From: an uncultured Chlorobiaceae bacterium
GTDB taxonomy: Bacteria; Bacteroidota; Chlorobiia; Chlorobiales; Chlorobiaceae
Assembly (NCBI GenBank): GCA_903851385.1
Contig: CAINOC010000079.1
Coordinates: forward strand, 1-33,556
Direction of reading: 5' to 3'
Length of the DNA stretch: 33,556 nucleotides
Shown: in pieces, positions 16,601-26,067 of the stretch
Position numbering within the stretch: the stretch's first letter is position 1
How the letters are laid out: every line of letters begins with the position of its first letter
Translations under genes and position numbers: made by a program
The notes under the pieces: model-generated
Databases searched by the model: none
What the model was told of the DNA's origin: nothing
The model's input: only the letters and a program-made list of their open reading frames with translations

Positions 16601-19135
16601 ATGCTCAGCCATAATCAAAAGGTTTTAGATATTGTTGAACAAGCCGAACCAAATCTCCCGGTTATTGGATTGTTCGCGACTGTAGGATATCCGATCTTTT
16701 ATATTGTATGGAAAGAGATTTTACCCCAACCTTATGAAAATCTCCTGTTGCGTCTGATTGAGGCAGTTATAAGCCTCCCATGGCTTTTTTATCCTTATCT
16801 GCCGAAAAAATTAAAAGACTTTTTTCCCGCTTACTTTGTTTTTTCTTTACCGATACTCCTCCCCTTCTTTTTTTACTTCATGCTGCTCAAAAACGAGTGG
16901 TCAGTGGCTTGGGCAATGTCATCAATGGGAGGATTATTAATACTCATTCTCATTATATATGACTGGCTCCTTATTTGTGTAATATCAGCTTTAGGCTTTG
17001 CTTTGGCTTACGGGGCTGTGCTCTATCTTGACGGAAATGTTTCATATGCTCATTTTCAATGGGATTATATTCCAACCTATTTCTTTGCGCTATTCGGCGG
17101 CATTATTGCAAGTCACAGAAAGCAAAGCGCACATAAATCAAAAATCTCGCTTCTGAAAAGCCTGAGCGGCAGTATCGCCCATGAAATGAGAAATCCGCTT
17201 AATTCCATTACCAACGCAATTGCATCGGTACATGCCAAACTTCCCGAAAAGCCACAAGACGATATCTCTTCTGAAAGCTACTGTATCAGTCATTCCAGCC
17301 TTGTAAGCATTCATCATGTCATCGAAGAGAGTTCAAGCACGTTGAACCGGGCTAATAAAATAATCGATTCTATTCTGACCAGCATGCAGGGGGGGGAAGT
17401 TGCCACAAAGGGGTTTATAAGTCTTAGAGCATTTGAGGCTATTAACGATGCTGTTAACAGTTTTTCCTACTCTGACCCTGAAGAAAGAAAGTTAATCACG
17501 GTAAATAAAATTCAGAATTTTGACTTTTTTGGTGATAGAGACCTTTTTTACTACGTACTTTTTAATCTTTTAAAAAACTCGCTCTACTATAAAAACAAAC
17601 CTGACTTCAGTATAGAAATAAGTTCAGATTCAATACCTACGGGAAACATTATCCGGATCAGGGACTCTGGACCCGGTATACCGAAAAGTAAAAGAGAGCA
17701 AATATTTGACAGCTTTTACTCTTCAAACAAAAAAGGAGGCAATGGCCTTGGTCTTTCATTCTGCAGAAGAGTTATCCAATCGTTTGGGGGAAGTATCGTC
17801 TGTAACTCGAAGGAAGGTGAATGGACAGAGTTCACCATAACACTGCCAAAATATGATTCTAAAAAGATCCAGGAAATCAAAACCAAAATACTGGGGGAAA
17901 AACGAATCCTTGTAACCGATGACCATATCAGCAATCGGCTTATCCTTTCAAAATACCTGTCTGAAATGACTTGCCAGTATGATTTGGCAGAAAACGGAAA
18001 GCAGGCACTCGAATTACTTGCAGAAAATCGGTATGACCTGATTTTTATGGATTTTGAAATGCCCTTGATGAATGGAGATATGGTTGTAAAGTTTATTCGC
18101 TCAGCACAGGGTATCGATCCCGCCCTCGCTTTTCATTATATTCAAACACCAATTATAGGCATAACCTCCCTGCCGGAACATGAAGCAAATGAAAGGGGCT
18201 TAAGTTGCGGCATGAATGAAGTGCTTGCAAAGCCACTCAAAAGAGCTGATATAAAAAGAGTTGCAGAAAAGTACTTTTTTTCGGAATTAGCTTTCATAAA
18301 AAACGATAAGGAAGAAATCATTAATGGCAAACGTATTCTGCTTGTAGATGACAACGAAACAAGCAGAAAATTTATGAGTATGTTACTCCGTCATTATGGA
18401 TGCGTTGTAAAGCAGGCCATACATGGCAAAGAGGCCATAGAAGCTCTTGAGCAGGAGGATTATGATCTTGTGATAATGGATGTTGAAATGCCGGTCATGA
18501 ACGGTATCGAAGCAACAAAAGCCATACGGAAGGGTGAATATTTTACCCGTTTCAGCTCATTCAGTACTCTTCCAATCATAGGCTTGACTGGCAATACAGA
18601 TACAGCAAGCGTAGAGAATATGAAGGAAGCCGGTATGAACTACCATCTTGGAAAACCTGTATTCAAAGATGATCTTCTATCGGCCATTGCAGTTATGCTT
18701 AAAAACCATACTTACAGAAATACAGCCATGAACAGTCAAAACGCAGTACCACCAGAACAAACCGAAGAGCAGTTCTGGAAAGCCATTGATAATGAAAAAA
18801 TTTTAGACCTGTCAACCATTAACAGCCTCAAAGAAATTGGCGGGGAGGAGTTGATTGAAAGTCTTTTCGAAACATTTATTATTGATTGTGAGAAACTGAT
18901 AAAAGAACTTGCTGAGGCTGATGCAAGAAAGGATAATAAACAAGTGGATCAGATTCTGCATACCCTTAAAGGCTCTACGGGAAGTATTGGTGCCAATAAA
19001 ATGTATGTGCTTTCGAAATACCTCAATGAAGGTTTTCATCAGGGCAAATGGCCAGAAAACCAGTCATGGATGGATAACTTTAAAGCTATCACTGAAGAAA
19101 CTGTAAAAGAACTGCAAAATCAGGTTCGACAGTAA
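16601..19135 (+). CDS. cqsS: CqsS-type quorum-sensing hybrid histidine kinase with two receivers and HPt
   Basis: Start at ATG 16601 gives 844 residues (a TTG at 16442 would add 53). Six hydrophobic segments (about 20-170) form the sensor domain, with CqsS blocks AEPNLP, PQPYENLLLR, LPFFFYFMLLKNEWSVAWAMS and WDYIPTYFF. From this start, numbering is gap-free against my recollection of V. cholerae CqsS: W104, S107 and F162 (signal pocket) and the phospho-acceptor His194 (IAHEMRNPL) fall at the same numbers. Position 170 is Ala, not Cys. The ATPase domain follows (NLLKNSLYY, DSGPGIP, GNGLGLSFCRRV). Receiver 1 has D440, D441 and D484; receiver 2 has D583, D584 and D627. The C-terminal HPt has H787 (LHTLKGSTGSIG). 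The equivalent receiver 1 in Vibrio CqsS is degenerate, and its HPt is the separate LuxU; here both are intact in one chain. The response regulator downstream is not identifiable in the window. Confidence 0.88.
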   Translation: MLSHNQKVLDIVEQAEPNLPVIGLFATVGYPIFYIVWKEILPQPYENLLLRLIEAVISLPWLFYPYLPKKLKDFFPAYFVFSLPILLPFFFYFMLLKNEWSVAWAMSSMGGLLILILIIYDWLLICVISALGFALAYGAVLYLDGNVSYAHFQWDYIPTYFFALFGGIIASHRKQSAHKSKISLLKSLSGSIAHEMRNPLNSITNAIASVHAKLPEKPQDDISSESYCISHSSLVSIHHVIEESSSTLNRANKIIDSILTSMQGGEVATKGFISLRAFEAINDAVNSFSYSDPEERKLITVNKIQNFDFFGDRDLFYYVLFNLLKNSLYYKNKPDFSIEISSDSIPTGNIIRIRDSGPGIPKSKREQIFDSFYSSNKKGGNGLGLSFCRRVIQSFGGSIVCNSKEGEWTEFTITLPKYDSKKIQEIKTKILGEKRILVTDDHISNRLILSKYLSEMTCQYDLAENGKQALELLAENRYDLIFMDFEMPLMNGDMVVKFIRSAQGIDPALAFHYIQTPIIGITSLPEHEANERGLSCGMNEVLAKPLKRADIKRVAEKYFFSELAFIKNDKEEIINGKRILLVDDNETSRKFMSMLLRHYGCVVKQAIHGKEAIEALEQEDYDLVIMDVEMPVMNGIEATKAIRKGEYFTRFSSFSTLPIIGLTGNTDTASVENMKEAGMNYHLGKPVFKDDLLSAIAVMLKNHTYRNTAMNSQNAVPPEQTEEQFWKAIDNEKILDLSTINSLKEIGGEELIESLFETFIIDCEKLIKELAEADARKDNKQVDQILHTLKGSTGSIGANKMYVLSKYLNEGFHQGKWPENQSWMDNFKAITEETVKELQNQVRQ

Positions 19136-19179
19136 CGCTAATCATTGTATTTGCCATACACGAATTTCCTGATTGTATA

Positions 19180-19896
19180 ATGAGGGACAATGTACTGATC
19201 GTTAAAAACATTACGCACGAAGGGCCAGGTCTTCTTGAAACCGCTCTTTTTGAGCGTGGAATTGCATCGAACGCTGTTAACCTTGCAACAGGAGAGTTGT
19301 TCCCCGACCCCCGTCAGTTCAGTGCTGTCGTTGTCCTCGGTGGCCCCCAGAGTGCCAATGATGAAACCCCTGCAATGGAGCTTCAACTCCGGCAAATCGA
19401 GCAGATATTGCATGAAGAAATACCCTATCTCGGCATCTGCCTCGGCATGCAGACCCTTGTTAAAGCAGGCGGTGGAAACGTAGTGAAATGTCATACAAAA
19501 GAGATCGGATTTAATGACAGTGAGGGACTCCCCTATCGCATAGAACTCACCCCGTCCGGTAAAGAAGAGCTGCTTTTTGATGGACTGGGCAACAGTTTTC
19601 CTGTTTTTCAGCTTCACGGAGAAACCGTTGAACCAGCATCATCGGGAATGGAGTTGCTGGCAACAGCTAAAGGGTGCAGAATTCAGGCTGTAAGGGTTGG
19701 AAAAAACGCGTACGGACTGCAATGCCATTTTGAACTGACCGAAACAATGCTTGCAGATTGGATAGGTATTGATAGTGAGCTGAAACGTATGGATCGTTTC
19801 GCTCTCTTGAAGCAGTTTGAAGCGTTCCGTACAGAATATACGGCGACGGGCCTGAAACTTATGAACAATTTTCTCACGATTGCCGGTTTTGTCTGA
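19180..19896 (+). CDS. Class I glutamine amidotransferase-domain protein
   Basis: 238 residues with the complete triad of class I glutamine amidotransferases: Cys87 in the nucleophile elbow GICLGMQ, His183 and Glu185 in QCHFELT (usually QFHPE). VVVLGGPQSAND earlier and FPVFQLHGETVEPAS are the usual oxyanion and substrate strands. Stand-alone members resemble the 'GMP synthase glutaminase-like' group and gamma-glutamyl peptidases; the acceptor is not known. The gene is 44 nt after cqsS and 9 nt before the photolyase gene, all on the plus strand, so the three may share a transcript. There is no good Shine-Dalgarno site before ATG 19180. Confidence 0.85.
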   Translation: MRDNVLIVKNITHEGPGLLETALFERGIASNAVNLATGELFPDPRQFSAVVVLGGPQSANDETPAMELQLRQIEQILHEEIPYLGICLGMQTLVKAGGGNVVKCHTKEIGFNDSEGLPYRIELTPSGKEELLFDGLGNSFPVFQLHGETVEPASSGMELLATAKGCRIQAVRVGKNAYGLQCHFELTETMLADWIGIDSELKRMDRFALLKQFEAFRTEYTATGLKLMNNFLTIAGFV

Positions 19897-19905
19897 TCCG
19901 TATTC

Positions 19906-21246
19906 ATGATCGATCCCCGACGCGCAAGGCTTTTAAACGACAGGAATGATGTTCGTGGACCTGTGGTCTACTGGATGTCCCGCGACCAGAGAGTCAGGAA
20001 TAACTGGGCATTGCTTTTTGCGCACAGAAAAGCTGAAATCCTGAAACAGCCTCTTGTTGTCGTTTTTACACTCGCACCATCGTTTCTTGGAGCTCCTCTA
20101 AGGCATTACGATTTCATGCTCAAAGGTCTTCAAGAAGTTGAAATAAGACTCAGAGAGCTCAATATTCCCTTTTTTCTCCTGCAAGGGGAACCGGAAACAG
20201 AACTGCTCCGCTTTATCAAGAAATTGAAAGCCGGAGCAGTAGTCACCGATTTTTCACCATTGCACATTTCGCAAATATGGAAAAAAACAATCGGGAAAAA
20301 GCTGCTCGAGATTCCACTGTATGAGATCGATGCCCATAACATCGTTCCCTGCTGGATTGCTTCTGACAAGCAGGAATTTGCAGCCAGAACGTTTCGTCCG
20401 AAAATAACAACGTTGCTCAAGGAATTTCTTACAGAGTTCCCTCAGCTTTCTCCTCTTGACTCAGATCAGGAACACATCCCTGTTGCATGGGATGAGATAT
20501 CCAAGGGGCTGCATGCCGACCCAGGGGTGCAACCTGTGGATTGGTTGAAACCTGGGGAAAACGCTGCCAAGGCATGCCTTGAAAACTTTCTGTACAACAG
20601 GCTTTCCTCATATTCGGTAAAACGAAACGATCCGAATACAGGAGCCCTCTCCAATCTCTCTCCCTATCTGCATTTTGGCCAGATCAGCGCTCAGTATTGC
20701 GCTATAAGGGCTTCGGGGAGTAATGCCCCTGAAGCCGACAGGAGCGCTTTTCTTGAAGAATTGATTGTACGAAGAGAGCTGTCAGATAACTATTGCAACT
20801 ATAACGACCTCTACGATTCATTTGACGGTCTGCCGGTATGGGCGCAAAAAACCCTTGAGCAACATAGGGCTGATAAACGGGAGTATCTCTACACATCGGA
20901 AGAGTTTGCCCGAGGGGCAACACACGAAGAGTTATGGAATGCCGCACAACTCGAACTGGTAAAAACCGGCAAGATTCATGGCTATATGCGCATGTATTGG
21001 GCTAAAAAAATTCTTGAATGGAGTGAAACCCCGAGAGAGGCGTTTGATACCGCCATTGCTCTGAACGACCGCTACGGGCTTGATGGACGGGATCCTAACG
21101 GTTATGCAGGCGTAGCATGGTCAATCGGAGGGCTTCATGATCGTCCATGGTTTGAACGGACTGTGTATGGCAGAATTCGATATATGAATGCTTCCGGTTG
21201 CGCAAGAAAATTCGATATTAGGCGATACATAGCGCGATTTTCATAG
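19906..21246 (+). CDS. phr: Class II CPD photolyase
   Basis: 446 residues; repairs cyclobutane pyrimidine dimers using FADH- and visible light. Class II features: early PVVYWMSRDQRVRNNWAL, the FAD region (RNDPNTGALSNLSPYLHFGQIS near residue 240-262), VRRELSDNYCNYN, a KTGKIHGYMRMYWAKKILEW helix, and the C-terminal DPNGYAGVAWSIGGLHDRPW. The W-S-R-D-Q-R start and the absence of class I cryptochrome motifs separate it from CPD class I and cryptochromes. It follows the amidotransferase gene by 9 nt. A strong hairpin follows it (see terminator). Confidence 0.95.
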   Translation: MIDPRRARLLNDRNDVRGPVVYWMSRDQRVRNNWALLFAHRKAEILKQPLVVVFTLAPSFLGAPLRHYDFMLKGLQEVEIRLRELNIPFFLLQGEPETELLRFIKKLKAGAVVTDFSPLHISQIWKKTIGKKLLEIPLYEIDAHNIVPCWIASDKQEFAARTFRPKITTLLKEFLTEFPQLSPLDSDQEHIPVAWDEISKGLHADPGVQPVDWLKPGENAAKACLENFLYNRLSSYSVKRNDPNTGALSNLSPYLHFGQISAQYCAIRASGSNAPEADRSAFLEELIVRRELSDNYCNYNDLYDSFDGLPVWAQKTLEQHRADKREYLYTSEEFARGATHEELWNAAQLELVKTGKIHGYMRMYWAKKILEWSETPREAFDTAIALNDRYGLDGRDPNGYAGVAWSIGGLHDRPWFERTVYGRIRYMNASGCARKFDIRRYIARFS

Positions 21247-21261
21247 AGAGGGGGCATTTAC

Positions 21262-21291
21262 CTTCCTGAAGGCAAGGCCGCCTTCAGGAAG
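21262..21291. terminator. Perfect 12-bp hairpin between convergent phr and rnr
   Basis: CTTCCTGAAGGC (21262-21273) pairs fully with GCCTTCAGGAAG (21280-21291) around a 6-nt loop. It lies 15 nt after the photolyase stop and 12 nt after the rnr stop on the other strand, so it can serve both. There is no T-run, so termination may depend on the stem alone or on Rho. Confidence 0.6.
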
Positions 21292-21303
21292 CATGTACGG
21301 CTA

Positions 21304-23703
21304 TCAAGCTTGAGTGTTTTCCTCTAAAACCAGATCGATTGTCCGACGGTTAATATCCACACTGTTTACCTTGACCTTTACCCGCTGACCAATCTGCAGG
21401 CGTTTTTTACGACGTTTGCCAATGAGAGAGTAGGTGGCTTCGTCGTACTCATAATAGTCGTCGGTGAGATTACGCATGTGCACCATACCCTCGATAGCAA
21501 AATCAACCATTCTCACATAGATGCCGTAATCGGTAGCTCCGGAAATAATACCGGGATAAACTTTGCCGACATGAGAGTCCATGTATTCCACCTGCTTGAG
21601 CTTGATTGATTCGCGCTCGGCCTCGACTGCACTTTTTTCGCGTTCGTTGGAGATCTGACAGACCGTGCGGATTTTATCGGCCAGCTCGGCAAGCCGTTGG
21701 GTAGAAATTTTTTTACGTTTTTTCCGAAGGGCCTCGTATTCAAAAAGCAAGCGGTGGATGATCAAATCGGGATAGCGTCTGATCGGAGAGGTAAAATGGG
21801 TGTAGTGCTCAAACCCAAGACCATAATGACCGACGTTGTCGCCTGTGTAGACCGCCTTGGACATTGATCGGAGTACAAGCTCATTGACGAGAAACTCAAC
21901 ATTACTCCCCTTGACCTGCTGAAGCAGCTGACGAAGGGCTGGAGCTGCAACAATCGGACCTTCCTTACCTCGATTCAGCTTGAGATCAAAGCCAAGCCGT
22001 TTAACAAAATTGGCAAGAATCAGCACTTTTTCCTGCTGGGGGAAGTCATGAACCCTATAGATAACCGGCTGGGGTTCTTTCTTGTTTTCTTTGAAAGTTT
22101 TGGTCAGGTATTTGGCCACTTTGCGATTGGCAAGCAGCATAAACTCTTCGATTAAACGATGACTGCCTAGACGTTCTTTTTTAATGACTTCAAGCGGTTC
22201 GCCCTTATTGCCAAGTTTGAAACGCACCTCTTCGGTTTCAAAATCGAGCCCTCCATGCTTAAAGCGCTTTTCACGCAGGATGACGCTGAGGCGGTCGAGC
22301 AACTGGAGCTCTGTAACGTAATCGCCTTTGCCCTTCTTTAAAATCGCTTCAACATCTTCGTAGGCAAATCGACGTTTGGAGTGAATAACCGTTTTATGAA
22401 ACTCATGTTTGCGAACTTCACCATCTGCAGTCATGGTAAAAAACACTGAGAATGCCATCCGGTCAACACCGGGATTAAGACTGCATATCTGCTCGGAGAG
22501 CCTTGCCGGCAACATCGGAATGACACGGTCGACAAGATAGACTGAGGTCGCTCTTTTGAGTGCCTCACGGTCGAGAAGAGAGTTTTCAGGCACATAATGC
22601 GATACATCGGCAATATGAACACCTATTGAATAGAGACCGTCCTCAAGCGTTTCAATTGATAGAGCATCATCAAAATCCTTTGCATCGACAGGATCGATGG
22701 TAAAAACTGTTTTATCGCGAATATCAAGCCTGTCCTTAAGGTCTTCATCAGTAATGCCCTCACGGATGGAAGCTGCAAAGTCAAGGATTTTGGTATCAAA
22801 GGTTTCGTCGATACCACGACTCCGGGCAATAGCACTCACTTCGACCGCCGAGTCGCCGGCAGTACCAAGCACTTCAAGCACCTTTGCCTGAATAACTCCT
22901 TCCTTGCTGAAATCAAGCTCTCCTACAAGCACCTTCTGGCCATCAGTTGCTTTGAGGGAGTTTCGGATGGGTACAATTATTTCCGGAAGAATCTTGCGGT
23001 TGTCGGGCTTAAGCACAAACTTCCGGTTCGACTTGACAAGCGTACCGATAAGAGTTGTAACTGCTCGTGATATAACGCTTTTCACCACACCTTCGCAGCG
23101 CTGATGGGGAGTGGATTTCGATGCATAGGTATCGGGTACCTTTGAAACGAGTACCTCGACTTCGTCGCCATGAATTGAAGAATTCAAATCACCGGCCTTG
23201 ATGAAGATATCGTCGTCAAAACCCTTTACATCAACAAAGCCATAACCGTTAGGATGCGTTGAGATATTACCGGTATAACTTTTGGAAACCTTGTAATGCT
23301 CCTTGCCGGGAAGAGGAAAGGGCTTGACATGTACAAGGTGATCTTCGTAGGTAGATGCCTCAATGAGCGACAGTCCGTAACAGCGATTGGAGTCCTTGTC
23401 AACAGCCCCTTCTTCCTGCAGTTTGTGCAGGACATACCAGAAGCCCGGGAGCTGCTTTGATTCTGTATATCCGAGTGCGATAGCTAAATCCAGAGATCGT
23501 AAACGCGCACCTTCATGGTCAGAGAAAAAGGTAATAATTTCGGCAGCAAGAGAACTTTCGCCGCGCCTGAAAAGAAATTCGTTAATCAGTATATGATCAT
23601 TCGGCTTCACCCGTTCACCGGTATGCGATGCAGACTGTCTGGTATTCTTTCTTGCCGGGGGTTTTGATTTTCGGTTAAATCGCTGTCTTGCCACTACATT
23701 CAA
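21304..23703 (-). CDS. rnr: Ribonuclease R
   Basis: 799-residue RNB-family 3'-5' exoribonuclease that degrades structured RNA. Domains in order: basic N-terminus, a winged-helix ([22 protein letters not shown]… region, about 38-105), two cold-shock domains (about 130-300, with [10 protein letters not shown]), the RNB catalytic domain (about 330-660) and a C-terminal S1 domain ([11 protein letters not shown]… to [13 protein letters not shown]). The active site [12 protein letters not shown] has D337, D343, D345 and D346, spaced like E. coli RNase R D272/278/280/281. The frame begins at TTG 23703, directly after an in-frame stop, so TTG (or the GTG three codons later) must be the start. The N-terminal winged helix and length favour RNase R over RNase II. 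Confidence 0.93.
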   Translation of the reverse strand: MNVVARQRFNRKSKPPARKNTRQSASHTGERVKPNDHILINEFLFRRGESSLAAEIITFFSDHEGARLRSLDLAIALGYTESKQLPGFWYVLHKLQEEGAVDKDSNRCYGLSLIEASTYEDHLVHVKPFPLPGKEHYKVSKSYTGNISTHPNGYGFVDVKGFDDDIFIKAGDLNSSIHGDEVEVLVSKVPDTYASKSTPHQRCEGVVKSVISRAVTTLIGTLVKSNRKFVLKPDNRKILPEIIVPIRNSLKATDGQKVLVGELDFSKEGVIQAKVLEVLGTAGDSAVEVSAIARSRGIDETFDTKILDFAASIREGITDEDLKDRLDIRDKTVFTIDPVDAKDFDDALSIETLEDGLYSIGVHIADVSHYVPENSLLDREALKRATSVYLVDRVIPMLPARLSEQICSLNPGVDRMAFSVFFTMTADGEVRKHEFHKTVIHSKRRFAYEDVEAILKKGKGDYVTELQLLDRLSVILREKRFKHGGLDFETEEVRFKLGNKGEPLEVIKKERLGSHRLIEEFMLLANRKVAKYLTKTFKENKKEPQPVIYRVHDFPQQEKVLILANFVKRLGFDLKLNRGKEGPIVAAPALRQLLQQVKGSNVEFLVNELVLRSMSKAVYTGDNVGHYGLGFEHYTHFTSPIRRYPDLIIHRLLFEYEALRKKRKKISTQRLAELADKIRTVCQISNEREKSAVEAERESIKLKQVEYMDSHVGKVYPGIISGATDYGIYVRMVDFAIEGMVHMRNLTDDYYEYDEATYSLIGKRRKKRLQIGQRVKVKVNSVDINRRTIDLVLEENTQA

Positions 23704-24063
23704 TCATTTATGTTAGGATTCCATTTCTTGCTGGAACCATGCACTGTCGCGCAATTTCTGATTCGTCACGTCAACACCTGTTGCTTCTTTTTAAGAAGTT
23801 AATAACATCAGAATACTTCAGCAAACAATTAGCGGCACTATCTGTGCTCATACTGATAACTCCTGAGGTTTCAAATATCCGGATGGAAAAACGAATTCAA
23901 CATAATCAAAAGAAAACACAATACACCGGGACACTGCTTTTATTTCCTTTTTTTACTCATCATACGTATCATATATGAAACGAAAGATGAGTTCAAAAAA
24001 TCACTGAACGACATCCATAGAGCAATACAAAACTGAATAAACATCATAAAAAGATGATGATGC
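23704..24063. other. Intergenic region upstream of rnr and the flavodoxin-ferredoxin gene
   Basis: 360 bp between divergent genes. A 96-codon plus-strand frame starts inside rnr (23688) and has no family resemblance, so it is not called. CATCAT (24042-24047) and ATGATG (24054-24059) form a small hairpin only 4 nt before the ATG of the next gene, which lacks a Shine-Dalgarno site; this might affect its translation. Confidence 0.4.
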
Positions 24064-24924
24064 ATGTCTAAAATACTGATGGTTTTTTTCTCTCAAAGTG
24101 GAACGACTGCCCGAATTGCTGAATCCATAGCAGTTGGATTCAGGGCATCAGGGCATACGGTGGATCTCTGCAACATCAAACATGAAACCCCAAAAAGTGT
24201 GGATGGTTATGACCTGATCGGCATTGGAAGTCCTGCATACTATTTCCGCCCTTCCATTAACATAACAGAGTATGTGAACAGCCTCCCCTGTCTTAATGGC
24301 GTGCCAAACTTTGTTTTTGTGCTGTATGGCACGTATACGGGGGATACCGGTAATACCTTAAGAGAGGGGCTTCGCATGAAAGGAGCCAGAGAAGTAGGTT
24401 ATTTCAAATGTCGTGGTGCAGATTTTTATCATGGCTATTTAAAGGCAGGTTATCTTTTTTCGCCTGATCATCCCTTGACGGAAGAATTGAGTCAGGCAGA
24501 AGAGTTTGCGTCCGAAATTTCCGGAATTATGGCCGGGCAAAAATACACCCGGCCGGAACCAGACCATCCTCCGGCTATCATCTACCGGCTGGAACGTTTT
24601 TTTACAAACCGCTGGCTGATCAAAACGATCTATAGCCGCCTGTTCCATATAGATAAAAAAAAGTGTACTGCCTGTGCCGTATGCATGATGCAGTGTCCGA
24701 CTAAAAATATCAGTGCGGACAATGAGGGTCAGCCGGTCTGGAGTCGAAATTGCATCCTCTGTCTCAGTTGCGAAATGAATTGCCCACAGGAGGCGATCAC
24801 ATCACCTGCAAGCTGGCCTCTGTTTCAACCTGTCATGAGGTACAATGTAATCCGTGCATCACGGGACAGTTCACTCGATTATGTGCGGGTAAAACACATT
24901 CGGGGCAGAACTACACGAGGATAA
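24064..24924 (+). CDS. EFR1-type flavodoxin / 2[4Fe-4S] ferredoxin fusion
   Basis: 286 residues. Residues 1-165 form a flavodoxin-like domain, with the FMN phosphate loop SQSGTTARIAE and later the strand VFVLYGTYTGDTGN. Residues 195-245 hold two classical [4Fe-4S] motifs: C201-x2-C204-x2-C207-x3-C211-P and C230-x2-C233-x2-C236-x3-C240-P. This is the layout of 'EFR1 family ferrodoxin' proteins, which probably shuttle low-potential electrons in anaerobes; a partner enzyme is not known. It would suit the redox economy of an anaerobe that fixes nitrogen, but that is inference. It is 113 bp upstream of the adenine deaminase gene on the same strand. Confidence 0.88.
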   Translation: MSKILMVFFSQSGTTARIAESIAVGFRASGHTVDLCNIKHETPKSVDGYDLIGIGSPAYYFRPSINITEYVNSLPCLNGVPNFVFVLYGTYTGDTGNTLREGLRMKGAREVGYFKCRGADFYHGYLKAGYLFSPDHPLTEELSQAEEFASEISGIMAGQKYTRPEPDHPPAIIYRLERFFTNRWLIKTIYSRLFHIDKKKCTACAVCMMQCPTKNISADNEGQPVWSRNCILCLSCEMNCPQEAITSPASWPLFQPVMRYNVIRASRDSSLDYVRVKHIRGRTTRG

Positions 24925-25037
24925 ACGACACAACAGGGTATCATATTGAGGGAGATTGCCATAACTTACAGATGAGAAGGAAAGTAAAGCGGTTTTTCCC
25001 CTGGTTTTTCAAAGAAGAGATTTAACCTTTCACCTTT

Positions 25038-26051
25038 ATGGAGTCGCTTGCTGATTTTATTGCAGGAATGCCAAAAGCGGAATTACACCTCCACATCGAA
25101 GGGACGCTTGAACCCGAACTGATGATTGCATTAGGGAGACGAAACGGGATTTCGCTTCCCTACCCCGATGCTGCAACTGCGCGAAAGGCTTATAACTTCA
25201 GTGACCTCCAATCATTCCTTGATATCTATTACAGGGCAACTGCAGTGCTGATCACGCAGGAGGATTTCTATGACCTGACCATTGCATACCTCAAAAAAGC
25301 TGCATCCCAGAATGTACGTCATGCTGAGATCTTTTTTGACCCGCAAAGTCATACTGCTCGGGGGATTCCCTTTGAAACCGTGATCAGTGGCATTGAACGT
25401 GCGCTTCTGGAGGCAAACAGTTCTCTGAATATCTCGACAAAGCTCATTATGTGTATTCTTCGCCATCTGAGCGAAAAGGAGGGATTTGAAATATTTGACA
25501 AAGCCTTTGCCTGGAAACATTGGATAGCCGGTATCGGCCTTGACTCTTCGGAACGGGGCAATCCAGCGGAAAAGTTCATGAACCTTTTTGAGCTAGCACA
25601 CCAGGAAGGGTTTCTGACTGTGGCACATGCCGGAGAAGAAGGCAGTGCCGACTCTGTCAGGCAAACTCTCGACATTCTGCACGTCACCCGCATCGATCAT
25701 GGAGTTCACTGCATGGAAGATGATGCACTGGTTGCTGAGCTTGCTGAAAAACAAATTCCGCTCACCGTTTGTCCTCTCTCTAATGTCAGACTAAAAGTTT
25801 TTGAAAGTATGAAGCAGCACAACCTGAAAGCCATGCTTCAGAAAGGACTCTGCGTTACCGTCAACTCTGACGATCCAGCCTATTTCGGTGGGTATGTCAA
25901 CGAAAACTATATCGAAGCAGCAAAAGCGCTGCAGCTTGATGAAAAAGATATTATCCAGCTTGCAAAAAACTCTTTTACCGCTTCATCGCTCAGCAGCATT
26001 CACAAACAGCTCTATCTGACGGAAATTGACCGTTACATCCACCAAACATGA
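25038..26051 (+). CDS. Adenine deaminase (adenosine-deaminase superfamily type)
   Basis: 337 residues. The metal-binding start KAELHLHIEGTLEPEL (H17, H19) plus HAGEEG, DHGVHCMEDD and SDDPAYFGGYV (zinc-binding His and catalytic Asp) define the adenosine deaminase superfamily. The sub-signatures HIEGTLEPEL and GLDSSERGNPAEKF are those of the adenine deaminase subgroup (yeast Aah1 and bacterial homologues), not of adenosine deaminase proper. It hydrolyses adenine to hypoxanthine and ammonia. The next gene encodes hypoxanthine phosphoribosyltransferase 16 nt downstream, which would take the product to IMP, so the pair forms a salvage route. Adenosine deaminase activity remains an alternative. Confidence 0.85.
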   Translation: MESLADFIAGMPKAELHLHIEGTLEPELMIALGRRNGISLPYPDAATARKAYNFSDLQSFLDIYYRATAVLITQEDFYDLTIAYLKKAASQNVRHAEIFFDPQSHTARGIPFETVISGIERALLEANSSLNISTKLIMCILRHLSEKEGFEIFDKAFAWKHWIAGIGLDSSERGNPAEKFMNLFELAHQEGFLTVAHAGEEGSADSVRQTLDILHVTRIDHGVHCMEDDALVAELAEKQIPLTVCPLSNVRLKVFESMKQHNLKAMLQKGLCVTVNSDDPAYFGGYVNENYIEAAKALQLDEKDIIQLAKNSFTASSLSSIHKQLYLTEIDRYIHQT

Positions 26052-26067
26052 CAGCCCTTAACATCCA

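Noticed and set aside
23688-23978. 96-codon plus-strand frame upstream of the flavodoxin gene
   Set aside because: Begins inside rnr on the other strand and shows no domain or ribosome site.
24750-25025. 91-codon plus-strand frame spanning the gap before the adenine deaminase gene
   Set aside because: Mostly the alternate frame of the flavodoxin-ferredoxin gene; no ribosome site.
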